Below, in pieces: positions 1 to 7,876 of a stretch of 44,543 nt of DNA. How positions within the stretch are numbered: the first letter of the stretch is position 1; every line of letters begins with the position of its first letter. This DNA is from Deltaproteobacteria bacterium (GTDB taxonomy: Bacteria > UBA10199 > JADGCS01). A model generated the notes under the pieces. That model did not search any database and had not been told where the DNA came from. It was given only the letters and a program-made list of their open reading frames with translations. Both the position numbers and the translations under genes were made by a program. The stretch covers positions 1 through 44,543 of the forward strand of contig JADGCS010000025.1 in NCBI GenBank assembly GCA_015228875.1, in the 5' to 3' direction.

Positions 1-166
1 AGAGCAGTTGCTCTATCCACCTGAGTCTTTGATATTTTGGTTTTTTCAATTTGCACCCTTAGCTCAGGTGTTCTGCCAAAGGCAGACAAACATGAGGAGA
101 GCAGTTGCTCTATCCACCTGAGTCTTTGATATTTTGGTTTTTTCAATTTGCACCCTTAGCTCAGGT
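1..166. repeat. Tandem and inverted copies of the tRNA-Arg 5' half
   Basis: A 69-base unit at 1-69 is repeated at 98-166. The 28-base spacer contains a perfect TCTGCC/GGCAGA hairpin. Each unit begins with the reverse complement of the tRNA D-arm (7-25 and 104-122) and ends with the first 17 or so bases of the tRNA in forward orientation (50-67 and 150-167). The 19 bases at 104-122 are therefore a perfect inverted repeat of 160-178 in the intact tRNA. This could be a scar of repeated integration and excision at the tRNA, or an assembly artefact if the window starts at a contig end. Confidence 0.8.
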
Positions 167-223
167 GGATAGAGCAACTGGCTACGAACCAGTAGGTCGG
201 GCGTTCGAATCGCTCAGGGTGCG
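150..223 (+). tRNA. tRNA-Arg (anticodon ACG)
   Basis: A complete cloverleaf can be folded by eye. The acceptor stem is 150-156 with 216-222, the D stem 159-162 with 172-175, the anticodon stem 177-181 with 189-193, and the T stem 199-203 with 211-215 around a TTCGAAT loop. The seven-base anticodon loop CTACGAA gives anticodon ACG at 184-186, hence arginine (decoded through inosine after deamination). The discriminator is G223, and CCA is not fully encoded. The stop codon of the adjacent recombinase reading frame falls in the anticodon loop on the other strand, so the tRNA is a candidate attachment site. Confidence 0.95.
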
Positions 224-1683
224 CATTTCTGAATGAGAGGCCGTTTTTCCGAAATGGGAGAACGGCTTTCTTATTTGATATTCAAGGGTTGTGCCTTTCA
301 GGGCGAGGTTCGAAAGTGTGAAGTTGATGAGTTGCCGCTTTTGGTCCACTTTCGAACTCTCAAAAAGTTCATAAGCCCGCGAAGCCAATTCCAACAAGGT
401 TGAAAGGGTCATGTTGAAGCTTTCATCAGCTTCGGTGTGAGCCGATAATTCACCATTCAATTCGTACTGCCGCTCCTTCAATGCGGTGCATTTTTTGTCG
501 TACTCATCCCGTGTAATACTCCCTTCGAGTCTCATGTCGAGCAGGGCATCGAGTTTCTTTTGCATCAGGTCATAATCTTTTCGCACCCGTACGGTGGCCT
601 CTTCGTGAAAGACCTTCTTAGATTTAGCCGATTCAGTCAGGTGAGTTTTGAGCGCTTCCAAAACATCAGATGGGATTTGAAAACTTCTGAAAACGTTTTT
701 GACCTGCTTCAATAATTCCTCTTCCCGAATCCGAAGGCCTTCGCAGGGGCCTCTGGATTTGGTGCAGTACATGTAAACGTATTTTCCCTTCTTGAGATCG
801 CTGGTGATGGTGCAACCGCAATGGGCACACTTGATGAGGCCCCGGAAGATGAAAGGTTTGTCAGAATATTTGAAGGGCTTCTTGTTCCAGCTCAGGCGGA
901 CGACTTGTACCTGGTCATAAAGTTCTTTGGAAATAATGGGTGTGTGTTTGGCCGGGTAGATCTTTCCTTTGACCCGCATGTCACGTAGTAAAACGGGTTC
1001 TGCAGGATTTGGTAGATGTTACCCGTGCCGTACGGTTTTCCATTCAATGAAACCAACCCCCATTTCTTGGCGAGATTAGTCATCTCGCTCAAGGACCGTC
1101 CACCCTGGGCATATTCCTGAAAGAGCCGTTTTACCAAGAACGCCTTTTCGGCATCGGGGACAGGTTTCTTTCTGCCTGTTTCGGAATCGAGGGTGGACAC
1201 ATACCCAATCGGGGCTTTGCCGATCCATTGGCCGTTCTTGATTTTGTGGTTGATGCTGCGCTTGATGTTATCGCTCAATTGCAAAACGTAGGATTTGGCG
1301 GTCATGACGCTAAAATCCCAGCGCATGATGTCGGTGCTGGTCGCGTTGTGATTCAGAATCATACCTTCACGGTTGAAATGGAGCTCGATTTTTTCTGCCC
1401 GAATTAATTCATCCAACATGACTGATTCCTTGAAGCTCCGTTGAATCCGATCCACAGCATCGGCCACCATGGCCACAATCTCTTTTTGTGCCTTGGCGAA
1501 CGCAATCATCTGGTGAAATTCCTTCCGGTCGCCTTGGGTTGAAGACTCGATTATTTTGAAAACCTTCAGGACCTTGAGATTTTTACGTTGGCAGTATTCC
1601 TGAAGCCGTGAAATCTGGGCGTCGATAGAATGGCCTTCTTCTTGTTCTTTCGTCGAAACGCGGGCGAGAATGATGGCGTTCAT
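182..1683 (-). pseudogene. Large serine recombinase (site-specific integrase), one-base frameshift
   Basis: Two adjacent reading frames together make one large serine recombinase. The first (1683 down to about 985) has the resolvase catalytic domain, with the motif LARVSTKEQ containing the nucleophilic serine, then the start of the recombinase domain (GKAPIGYV, then QNPFYY). The second (about 979 to 182) resumes with MRVKGKIYPAKHTPIIS, then a zinc-ribbon (CAHCG ... YCTKSRGPC), a long coiled coil and a C-terminal tail. The break is at about 984-985: restoring one base there (TACGGTGAC instead of TACGTGAC) joins the frames. It is either a genuine inactivating deletion or a sequencing error. The coding end runs into the antisense strand of tRNA-Arg, which fits a mobile-element integrase at its attachment site. 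Start ATG at 1683. Confidence 0.85.
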
Positions 1684-1757
1684 AGAATGGTCACCATGCC
1701 ATAGCGTGCGGGCTTACTGAAGCAGATAAATCTCCAACAAGCTGTTGGAGAATTTGA

Positions 1758-2810
1758 TCAATCCTGCTTCCCTTTTCGTTTCTTACCGATCTTGGCTTCA
1801 ATGGCTTTTAAATCCTTATCGTCTTCAAGAGCTTCTTGTTTGGCTTCCTGGGCCAACCGGTTTTGATGATAGATTTCGTATTGATCGATGGCCAATTGAT
1901 CGGCAACGACCTTGCTCACTTTTCCGGCACTCGTCAGGATATCACGCTCATTGAATTTGAGAAAGGCGTCGAGTTTTTCACGCCAGTCTTTCATAAAGAT
2001 TTGTTTGCGGCGTTTGGCTTGGTCTTCCGCGTAGTCAAGATACATGGTTACGATTCGATTGAGTTCGGCCAGCTCGATTTCATTCAAGTAATTTTTGGCA
2101 ATGGTCACGTCAACTTTACGCACCTTGGTTCTGTGCCAGGAGGTCAACCCCATGTTTGACTTGGTGGCATCGGCTCTTTCGGCAATAATCTCCGCTGCGG
2201 TTTTTCCAGAGATGGCAAAATGGAGCTTGTTTTGGACGATTTGAAAAAATTCAAAGGTCTCTTCGGCTTTCGGGTCGTAGTCAGCGGCCAGCTTGTAGAT
2301 GTCTCTAATTTTTTGGTAGAATCGCTTCTCACTGGAACGGATATCCTTGATCCGTTCCAACATTTCATCGAAGTAATCCGACCCAATGTTGGAAACCTGT
2401 TTCAGACGCTCATCATCCATCGTGAAACCTTTGACGAGGTATTCGTTCAAGCGTTCCGTGGCCCAGCGACGAAATTGCGTGCCCCGATGAGATTCCACAC
2501 GATAACCAACGGCAATAATCGCCTGCAAATTGTAAAACTTGCGATTGCGAGAGACCTGCCGCCTCCCTTCGTTTTGAACTTGTAAGTATTCCTTACAAGT
2601 TGCCGCTTCGTTTAACTCTTCAGAATCGAAAATATTTTTTAGATGCAGCGTGATATTTTGAGGAGTGGTTTGAAATAAATCAGCCATTTGCGCTTGTGTG
2701 AGCCACAGAGAATCGTTTTCAAGCCGCACCTCGACTTTGGCTTGACCGTCTTCGGTTTGGTAGAGGAGAAGTTGGCCAGTGGGATTTGGGTTTGAGAGGG
2801 ATTTGGTCAT
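1758..2810 (-). CDS. rhuM: RhuM family protein (virulence RhuM / Fic-associated type)
   Basis: The 350-residue product matches the RhuM family. The N-terminal half is typical: a segment ending LLYQTEDGQAKVEVRL, then SLWLTQAQMADLFQTT, then the REGRRQVSRNRKFYNLQ-like and RWATERLNEYLVKGF blocks. RhuM was named for a Salmonella pathogenicity-island gene; its biochemical role is unknown. Family members are common on genomic islands, often beside restriction or integrase genes. The C-terminus is very basic (KIGKKRKGKQD). The start is ATG 2810, preceded by AAGGTG. It lies just downstream of the 80-residue gene (3 bases between that stop and this start) and upstream of the recombinase, so it is probably cargo of the same element. 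Confidence 0.85.
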   Translation of the reverse strand: MTKSLSNPNPTGQLLLYQTEDGQAKVEVRLENDSLWLTQAQMADLFQTTPQNITLHLKNIFDSEELNEAATCKEYLQVQNEGRRQVSRNRKFYNLQAIIAVGYRVESHRGTQFRRWATERLNEYLVKGFTMDDERLKQVSNIGSDYFDEMLERIKDIRSSEKRFYQKIRDIYKLAADYDPKAEETFEFFQIVQNKLHFAISGKTAAEIIAERADATKSNMGLTSWHRTKVRKVDVTIAKNYLNEIELAELNRIVTMYLDYAEDQAKRRKQIFMKDWREKLDAFLKFNERDILTSAGKVSKVVADQLAIDQYEIYHQNRLAQEAKQEALEDDKDLKAIEAKIGKKRKGKQD

Positions 2811-2813
2811 TAT

Positions 2814-3056
2814 TCACCTTTCAAAAGTTTTAACTACGGCGGCATTTCCGCTGTTTCTTCTGAGTCCTTTGACTGCGCCAAACTCAATCGGCGTTGGCGC
2901 CACATTCCAATGCCCGCCGTTGTCGGTGATGACCGTGACCGATTTCCGGTTGAACCGGGTCAATGTGCCTGTTTGGGGCTCATGGCCCGACGGATAAAAT
3001 GTCACCCGATCGCCGATCTTAAATAAGACAATTAGGCGCAAGATAAACATTGCCAT
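2814..3056 (-). CDS. Small SH3-like barrel protein, hypothetical
   Basis: An 80-residue product with no membrane segment once the first few residues are discounted. Residues about 13-55 (GDRVTFYPSG ... GTLTRFNRKSVTVITDNG) have the alternating beta pattern and 'N-R-K-S/T-V-T-V' core seen in small SH3/KOW-like barrels that often sit in defence or island loci; this is pattern recognition, not a family match. The start is uncertain: ATG 3056 overlaps the upstream gene by 38 bases, and ATG 3050 or a later non-ATG codon is possible. It ends 3 bases before the rhuM start, so it is probably co-transcribed with rhuM. Confidence 0.6.
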   Translation of the reverse strand: MAMFILRLIVLFKIGDRVTFYPSGHEPQTGTLTRFNRKSVTVITDNGGHWNVAPTPIEFGAVKGLRRNSGNAAVVKTFER

Positions 3057-3438
3057 GGTAACTTGCCACCCTGTCAGTTCTTACGTTCTCTTCCAAAATT
3101 CCATCTTGATTTAAATTTAACCAACGTACTTTCGGCTGGTCGAAAGTCTGATAAAAATAATCGAGCGGACGAATGATAACGGCGCTCTTATTCGCGTTTT
3201 TGGATAAATGGTCTGGGAATTTTGATCGTAATTCTGATGCAGGGAACTTGTAAATGATCTTGAAGCGGTCTAAATTTAAATCTTCATGTGCAATCTGAGT
3301 GACGGTGGGCGTCAATCCATAGTGATTGCCGGCCCCAACCAGAATCAAACTACGAAAGTGAGTTGTTACAAATTTAAAAAAATCCCAATTAGAAATTTCT
3401 TTAGGGCGAAATCTGTTGTTAAAAAATATATTTTCCAT
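3019..3438 (-). CDS. Hypothetical protein, 139 residues
   Basis: I do not recognise a family. The start ATG 3438 is chosen because it falls just after the stop of the upstream lipoprotein (3449); a longer frame to 3516 would overlap that gene. The product is soluble, mixed charged and aromatic (start MENIFFNNRFRPKEISNW; a middle LILVGAGNHYGLTPT segment; then KFPASELRSKFPDHL and YFYQTFDQPKVRWLN). There is no signal peptide. The low-GC composition resembles the neighbouring island genes rather than the core genes further right. Confidence 0.6.
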   Translation of the reverse strand: MENIFFNNRFRPKEISNWDFFKFVTTHFRSLILVGAGNHYGLTPTVTQIAHEDLNLDRFKIIYKFPASELRSKFPDHLSKNANKSAVIIRPLDYFYQTFDQPKVRWLNLNQDGILEENVRTDRVASYHGNVYLAPNCLI

Positions 3439-3448
3439 TGAATTTGGA

Positions 3449-4120
3449 TTATTTTTTGGTCTTTTTAGTTTGAGAACTTGAATTAATCGGCAGTGTGACA
3501 AAGCGACTGGCACCACTCTTGCCCGGAAATTCCTTAAAAAGTGCTTTGATCATTGCAGGCATTACAGCGGCAATTTCACCAAAAGAACCTTCGCTGTAAA
3601 CTTTGGCTTCATATTTCACACCGTTCTTTTGCCGCGCTGAATTTTTATCAACCATGTAAAGCAATAATAATCTTGGGTAATTCGTGTAAGAAAATGTTCG
3701 GGACCCGACAACACCATAAGTTGGATTATACGATGTGTTTTGTTGGTAAGTTCCTGTGTTGCCAGTGTAGGTAAGTGTTCCGGTAGTTGACGAAGAAGAG
3801 ACGCCCGTCTGGCCAATAATTGGCATGGAGCCAATTTTACTTATTGCTCCGCCGACAGCATAGTCAAAAGCAACAAGTATCGAAGCGTCTTTTGCGGAAG
3901 CTTCGACGAAATTGTATTTTGATAATTCAGCACTGATTTGATTTTTATAAGCATCCCATTCAAGACTATTTTGTTGGTTTTTTAAGGGAACAAAGGCGTA
4001 TTTCGTAACACCTGTTAATTGATTAAAGGTGTGAAAAGTAGTCACCCGAGATTGCACGCGCATTCCCGCACAACCGATCAGAAATAGAGGAACCACAAAC
4101 ATTAAGCATCGTTTTTTCAT
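3449..4120 (-). CDS. Lipoprotein, DUF4136-like
   Basis: A 223-residue lipoprotein. The N-terminus MKKRCLMFVVPLFLIGCAG has a lipobox (LIGC) with the acylated cysteine at 17. The mature part has a beta-rich layout like DUF4136 lipoproteins: 'YAFVPLKNQQ' near residue 42, an 'ISAELSKYNFVEAS' helix, 'DASILVAFDYAVG', a long Ser/Thr/Gly/Tyr linker (about 100-140), then 'PRLLLLYMVDK' and a C-terminal 'MPAMIKALFKEFPG' helix. DUF4136 assignment is tentative. It ends in a Lys/Thr-rich tail. A GGGGG ribosome-binding site lies 7 bases upstream of ATG 4120. Probably anchored at the outer membrane; role unknown. Confidence 0.75.
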   Translation of the reverse strand: MKKRCLMFVVPLFLIGCAGMRVQSRVTTFHTFNQLTGVTKYAFVPLKNQQNSLEWDAYKNQISAELSKYNFVEASAKDASILVAFDYAVGGAISKIGSMPIIGQTGVSSSSTTGTLTYTGNTGTYQQNTSYNPTYGVVGSRTFSYTNYPRLLLLYMVDKNSARQKNGVKYEAKVYSEGSFGEIAAVMPAMIKALFKEFPGKSGASRFVTLPINSSSQTKKTKK

Positions 4121-4163
4121 AAAGACCCCCTTACGTTTTTTTAAAATTTATTTGAACCACCAT

Positions 4164-4456
4164 TCATTTCATCGCATCTTTCTCAAGATTTTTTTGAGAA
4201 TTGAAACCGTATAATTCTATGGGAGAAAACTCAATCAAAGATTCCCGGATTTTGTGCATCATCTGGGCCTTTGGGCTACCCGAAGCCGGGCAGTTTTCGA
4301 TGTTCTTTTTAAGTCGTTGCCATGTCCGATCAGGGAGAGTGTTGATGCAGGGGTCCCTATTTGTTTAGCTGTATCGCTGAGACCCAACGAATTCGAACCA
4401 AGTAACTTCTGAACCGCGGCCCTCTTAAAACCCTCTGTATAAACCGTCCTTAACAT
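4164..4456 (-). pseudogene. Transposase OrfA-like gene, frameshifted remnant
   Basis: The start ATG 4456 has a GAGGA site at good spacing. The first part (VYTEGFKRAAVQKLLGS ... LGLSDTAKQIGTPASTL) is the helix-turn-helix of an OrfA-type transposase, as in the IS3-like group. After TPASTL the frame shifts near 4325. In the next frame the sequence continues as PDRTWQRLKKNIENCPASG, then SPKAQMMHKIRESLIEF, and stops at 4164. No catalytic DDE part follows, so this is a remnant, not an active element. Confidence 0.6.
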
Positions 4457-4486
4457 GTTTTCCTCAATTTGTTTCTCCGTACCCCT

Positions 4487-4513
4487 CACGCACAGTCCTA
4501 CGGACTGTGCGTG
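4487..4513. repeat. Perfect 12-bp hairpin
   Basis: CACGCACAGTCC, a 3-base loop, and GGACTGTGCGTG form a perfect stem. No U-tract follows, so it is not an obvious intrinsic terminator. It lies between two transposase remnants and may be a trace of an insertion-sequence end. Confidence 0.7.
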
Positions 4514-4534
4514 CTATTGTCCTGTGTTATTTAT

Positions 4535-4771
4535 TTATAATCTCAGGTTCCAACTTTCCTGAAATAGGGGGGTTTCGTATGTCTTATGACGTCGATCTTT
4601 TTTCTGTATAGGCATATTGTGAAATAGATGATCCTCATAGCCCAGCATAACCTTGGCTATAAGTTCTTTACCGGCTTGGCGAACAGCATCAAAAACTTTT
4701 TTTTCTGCCGCTTGAAATGTACCGAAGTCTTCGGGTAGTTCTACCATTAAGTTCAGTTCAAATGATGGCAT
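4535..4771 (-). CDS. Truncated transposase N-terminus (ISLre2/ISKra4-like, tentative)
   Basis: A 78-residue frame with a very good AAGGAGG site 8 bases before ATG 4771. Residues about 18-60 (FQAAEKKVFDAVRQAGKEL, then DRRHKTYETP) resemble the N-terminal helical region of large transposases of the ISLre2 or ISKra4 type, in which 'K-x-Y-x-T' leads into the conserved core. Here the frame ends in QESWNLRL and a stop just before the hairpin at 4487-4513, so only the N-terminus is left. The family call is from overall pattern only. The stretch 4772-4926 holds no gene that I can see. Confidence 0.45.
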   Translation of the reverse strand: MPSFELNLMVELPEDFGTFQAAEKKVFDAVRQAGKELIAKVMLGYEDHLFHNMPIQKKDRRHKTYETPLFQESWNLRL

Positions 4772-4926
4772 GGCGGGTCCTCCTTGACGATGGTTGTTCC
4801 AACTCTCATCTGAAAGAAATCCGCCGTGCCTTCAATTATCAAATCTTTTTTTGACCCTAAAATCTGCAAATCTCACATAAAACAATAAATAGTTATGTGA
4901 CATTATTAACTTTTTACCCCCACTAA

Positions 4927-6648
4927 ATGAATGCATCCCCCCCTCCAAAAAAAGGCAACTTCTCAAACAACATCTCGATAAGCGGTGGCATGTGCGCAGA
5001 AAAAGTCGACATCGCAACATCCGGGATTAATCTCAAGCATCTTACAAGTCAGGATACGATTGCCTTGCTTGCGCCTCTTGATGTCAACAAAGATAACGCC
5101 GTTGAATTCGGAGAGGCAAAAGATCACACCCTGTCTCTTGCTCACCAGTCTCTCTCTTTTGCGATAAAATCGGAACTGGATTTTAATCTCTATAAAAAAC
5201 TGGTTTACAGCGAAGATCACAACGCATCACTGTTTGATCCTCAAAAAATCCGCGCTGTCGGTGCTCTTTGTTCAGGGGCCGACACCGCCGAGCAGTGGGT
5301 CTTTGGGGCGCGCAAAGACAGCGGATCTGCAAAGCCTCTCAAGGAATACAAAGAATTTAAACTGCTCGATTGCAAAAAAAACCAGACGACTGACAGCTAT
5401 GCGCTCCTTGTCAAATACGATTGCACAGACGAAAAAGACGACGCGTATTTGATCGTCAACCTGGAACAGGATCCAGTTGAAACCACTGTATCTGCGGGAG
5501 GCATGACCTATGCCTCGCAGGACCCGGCATGTTGTCATGAAATGCTTGAGTCCTTCATGGCAAAACTGTGGGCCAGTCTTTTTGTCATGATGGTGAGGCC
5601 CGTGACCACAATCCCGGAAGCTCTCCGGATTGCGTACAGGGATTATTTTGAGGCCCGCATGGTTCAGACACGACCCCGCGACAGCACTGCATCGCCGATT
5701 AATCCTGATGGACCACTTCACGCCACTCAGGAACTCAAGGCACGGTACAAAAAAAGCGACCGCGGTGCCACCCCGTTTGAGAGGGAGGCATACACACTCA
5801 ACGGTATCTCGCGAGAGCATACAAAACAGATTCAGGCGGAAAGGGCCCTCACAAAAGATGAAGCCAGAATACTCTCGCAGGCTTTTAAGCTGTTACCCGC
5901 AGAACTTGTGGATGTCCTCGCAAAAAAGAATCTCCTCGAAAACACACAGATTGAAATTGTGGAAGATGACATCATGGATCTTCTGGGCACCCGAGCCATC
6001 ATCTACACCAAGATGGCGGATCCGCGTTTTTGTTCTGAGACAGATACAAGTTGCCTCGATAAAACCATCAAGATACGCAGGTCATTCCTAAACAGGGTGA
6101 CGCCCCATCAGTTGGTCAGGAACCTGACACACGAACTCGGGCACGTTATCGAGCCCGTTGGCGACGGATACAGATTCAATCTCGATAAATTTTTTATCCC
6201 GTCATACTTTGACAAATTGAGGACACAGCTCTCCATGTGGTACAATCCGTTTGTCTCTCCTTATTTTGAAAACAAAATGGAATTTTTTGCCGAGTCGCTG
6301 CTTGCCTTTTTCGAGGGGGAGGAGGACATGGCCCCGGAAGAAAGCGCATTCGGCGGTCCCATAGATCGCAGTGAACTCAGGCAAAAACAACCGGAGTTGT
6401 ACCTCGCCTTCAGGTTGTTCTTTGAAGATACCAGCGATCATCAAAACACATTCTATGGCAATGATGTGGTCTTTTGCAACCTTGCCTTCGAGGCCCTCAC
6501 CCAGGCCATACACACCGATCCAAAACTGCTTAAACCCGGCGCTCCCATTTCTGACTTGTTGTGGATCCTTGGAGAAAAGGGCATCAGGACAATGCCTTGG
6601 GGTGGGAAAAACAGGCAAGCTAACGGGGTGTTTTCCAACAGACCTTAA
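4927..6648 (+). CDS. Putative HELGH zincin metallopeptidase with an EF-hand
   Basis: A 573-residue product. Residues 52-63 (DVNKDNAVEFGE) match an EF-hand/dockerin calcium loop: acidic or amide ligands at loop positions 1, 3, 5 and 9, and Glu at 12. Residues 402-406 (HELGH) are the zinc-binding motif. About 46-50 residues on, 'KMEFFAESLLAFF' (E452, E456) is placed and shaped like the third-ligand helix of lethal-factor-type (ATLF) zincins. The middle (about 90-330) is unrecognised and has several cysteines. There is no clear signal peptide. The start is uncertain: ATG 4927, or ATG 4990 (MCAEKVD), each with a poor ribosome-binding site. It converges with ispE and their ends overlap by 4 bases. 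The substrate is unknown; toxin-like or secreted processing roles are only inference. Confidence 0.7.
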   Translation: MNASPPPKKGNFSNNISISGGMCAEKVDIATSGINLKHLTSQDTIALLAPLDVNKDNAVEFGEAKDHTLSLAHQSLSFAIKSELDFNLYKKLVYSEDHNASLFDPQKIRAVGALCSGADTAEQWVFGARKDSGSAKPLKEYKEFKLLDCKKNQTTDSYALLVKYDCTDEKDDAYLIVNLEQDPVETTVSAGGMTYASQDPACCHEMLESFMAKLWASLFVMMVRPVTTIPEALRIAYRDYFEARMVQTRPRDSTASPINPDGPLHATQELKARYKKSDRGATPFEREAYTLNGISREHTKQIQAERALTKDEARILSQAFKLLPAELVDVLAKKNLLENTQIEIVEDDIMDLLGTRAIIYTKMADPRFCSETDTSCLDKTIKIRRSFLNRVTPHQLVRNLTHELGHVIEPVGDGYRFNLDKFFIPSYFDKLRTQLSMWYNPFVSPYFENKMEFFAESLLAFFEGEEDMAPEESAFGGPIDRSELRQKQPELYLAFRLFFEDTSDHQNTFYGNDVVFCNLAFEALTQAIHTDPKLLKPGAPISDLLWILGEKGIRTMPWGGKNRQANGVFSNRP

Positions 6649-7655
6649 ATATGATCAATCCCCTTCTCAAACGAAGACACCAGAAAAACCTTGTGATCAG
6701 GCGGGAGCGTTTTTTTAAGACGGCCAAATGCCTCTTTTGCTTTGTCTGCATTATTAAAAATCCCGAAACACGTGGGCCCGCTCCCTGTCATCATGGCTGT
6801 GATTGCCCCGTGGTCTAAGAGCTGTTGTTTCAATTTGGCGACATCGCTGTTTAGCCCGATGGCAAAGGGTTCGAGGTGATTAAAACAATGAGGGCAGATG
6901 TCGATCGGTGAAAGATTATGGGGTGATTTGATCCTGCTTAAAAAACCTGGATCATGTGTTTTAAGCACTAAGCAGTGCTTTTCTACGCGTTTCGGCATCA
7001 ATTTTTGCATGGTACCCGCCCGCGTAGTATCTGGCGCATAGCGCCAAACATGAAACCTTTCATGTTTGATCGCAATGCACTCCGCTTCATGCGGGTTGGG
7101 AATCCCGGGTTTAAAGCACCCGTAAACAGCCGCGGTGGACAAGGGAACCCCGGGATTAATGAGGACAAGGTCAAGTCGCGGCAGAAAGATGTCCTCAAGG
7201 ATTTCGCCACGGCCTGTGGCGAGCTTTGAGCCACCATAATAGGTAAACACGATATCCGAGCCGAACATGGTGCAGATGTTGAAGAGATCACCGCGATTTA
7301 AGTTTAATTGAAAGAGCGCGTTGATGGCATAAAGTGTTGCCGCAGCATTGGCACTCCCACCCGCAAGCCCCGCAGCAATCGGGATGTTTTTTGTGAGGGT
7401 GACCTCAAGCCCCTGCTGTAAGGAATAAGCCTCTTTCATGTATTGATAAAGGCGCACGACAATATTGGCGTCATCGGTGGGGAGATCCGGCGCAGTGGTT
7501 TTGACGCAGATACCCGGCCTGTCCGTGAGATCAAAAGAAATCTCGTCGTACAATGAAACACTTTGCATGATCATCACAAGCTCGTGAAAGTGATCGCGGC
7601 GTTTTTTAATAATCTCGAGGGAGAGATTGATTTTTGCGTAGGCACGAAGCTTCAT
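6645..7655 (-). CDS. ispE: 4-diphosphocytidyl-2-C-methyl-D-erythritol kinase
   Basis: IspE phosphorylates CDP-methylerythritol at the 2-hydroxyl, the fourth step of the MEP isoprenoid pathway. The sequence shows GHMP-kinase motifs: the N-terminal AYAKINLSLEI substrate-binding strand, the ATP loop PIAAGLAGGSANAAATL, and the C-terminal MMTGSGPTCFGIF. ATG 7655 is the start because AYAKINL follows at once; the frame continues upstream to 7775, but that part is not IspE-like. At 336 residues it is longer than usual (about 280-300): residues about 180-230 hold an insertion of basic, His-rich sequence, encoded by the hairpin-rich DNA at 6963-7067. It should still fold if the insertion is a surface loop. 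The 221 bases upstream (7656-7876) hold a GTGGCGT/ACGCCAC hairpin (7680-7698) and no gene. Confidence 0.92.
   Translation of the reverse strand: MKLRAYAKINLSLEIIKKRRDHFHELVMIMQSVSLYDEISFDLTDRPGICVKTTAPDLPTDDANIVVRLYQYMKEAYSLQQGLEVTLTKNIPIAAGLAGGSANAAATLYAINALFQLNLNRGDLFNICTMFGSDIVFTYYGGSKLATGRGEILEDIFLPRLDLVLINPGVPLSTAAVYGCFKPGIPNPHEAECIAIKHERFHVWRYAPDTTRAGTMQKLMPKRVEKHCLVLKTHDPGFLSRIKSPHNLSPIDICPHCFNHLEPFAIGLNSDVAKLKQQLLDHGAITAMMTGSGPTCFGIFNNADKAKEAFGRLKKTLPPDHKVFLVSSFEKGIDHI
6963..7067. repeat. Hairpin-rich in-frame insertion inside ispE
   Basis: Four perfect inverted repeats follow one another inside the coding sequence: AAGCACT/AGTGCTT (6963-6980), CTACGCG/CGCGTAG (6983-7027), TGGCGC/GCGCCA (7032-7046) and AAACATGAAA/TTTCATGTTT (7046-7067). 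The encoded peptide (about residues 196-231) has no counterpart in the IspE sequences I know. Spacing keeps the kinase frame open on both sides. It shares no sequence with the dispersed element found further right. Confidence 0.75.
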
Positions 7656-7876
7656 ATAAAATTCGCGACCGACCGTGTTGTGGCGTTCGTGACGCCACCT
7701 TTCTGATGACTTTCTGTGTGTGGCCCTGTGTGAGTGACCCGGCCTCATGTCTTGATATTTGCTCCTGTTATTCAATTAATTTCTGCGGGTCAAGACCGCT
7801 CAAAATAAATTGTAACAAAACTGTTTTGTAACCGTATTCATAAAACATCAGCGTCCATTTATTTAAGGAGATTACT

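Noticed and set aside
1..166. CRISPR-like direct repeats at the left edge
   Set aside because: There are only two units of 69 bases with one 28-base spacer, and the unit is made of tRNA pieces, so it is not an array.
5272..5820. Minus-strand 182-codon frame
   Set aside because: It lies antisense within the zincin gene, has no ribosome-binding site and does not resemble any family.
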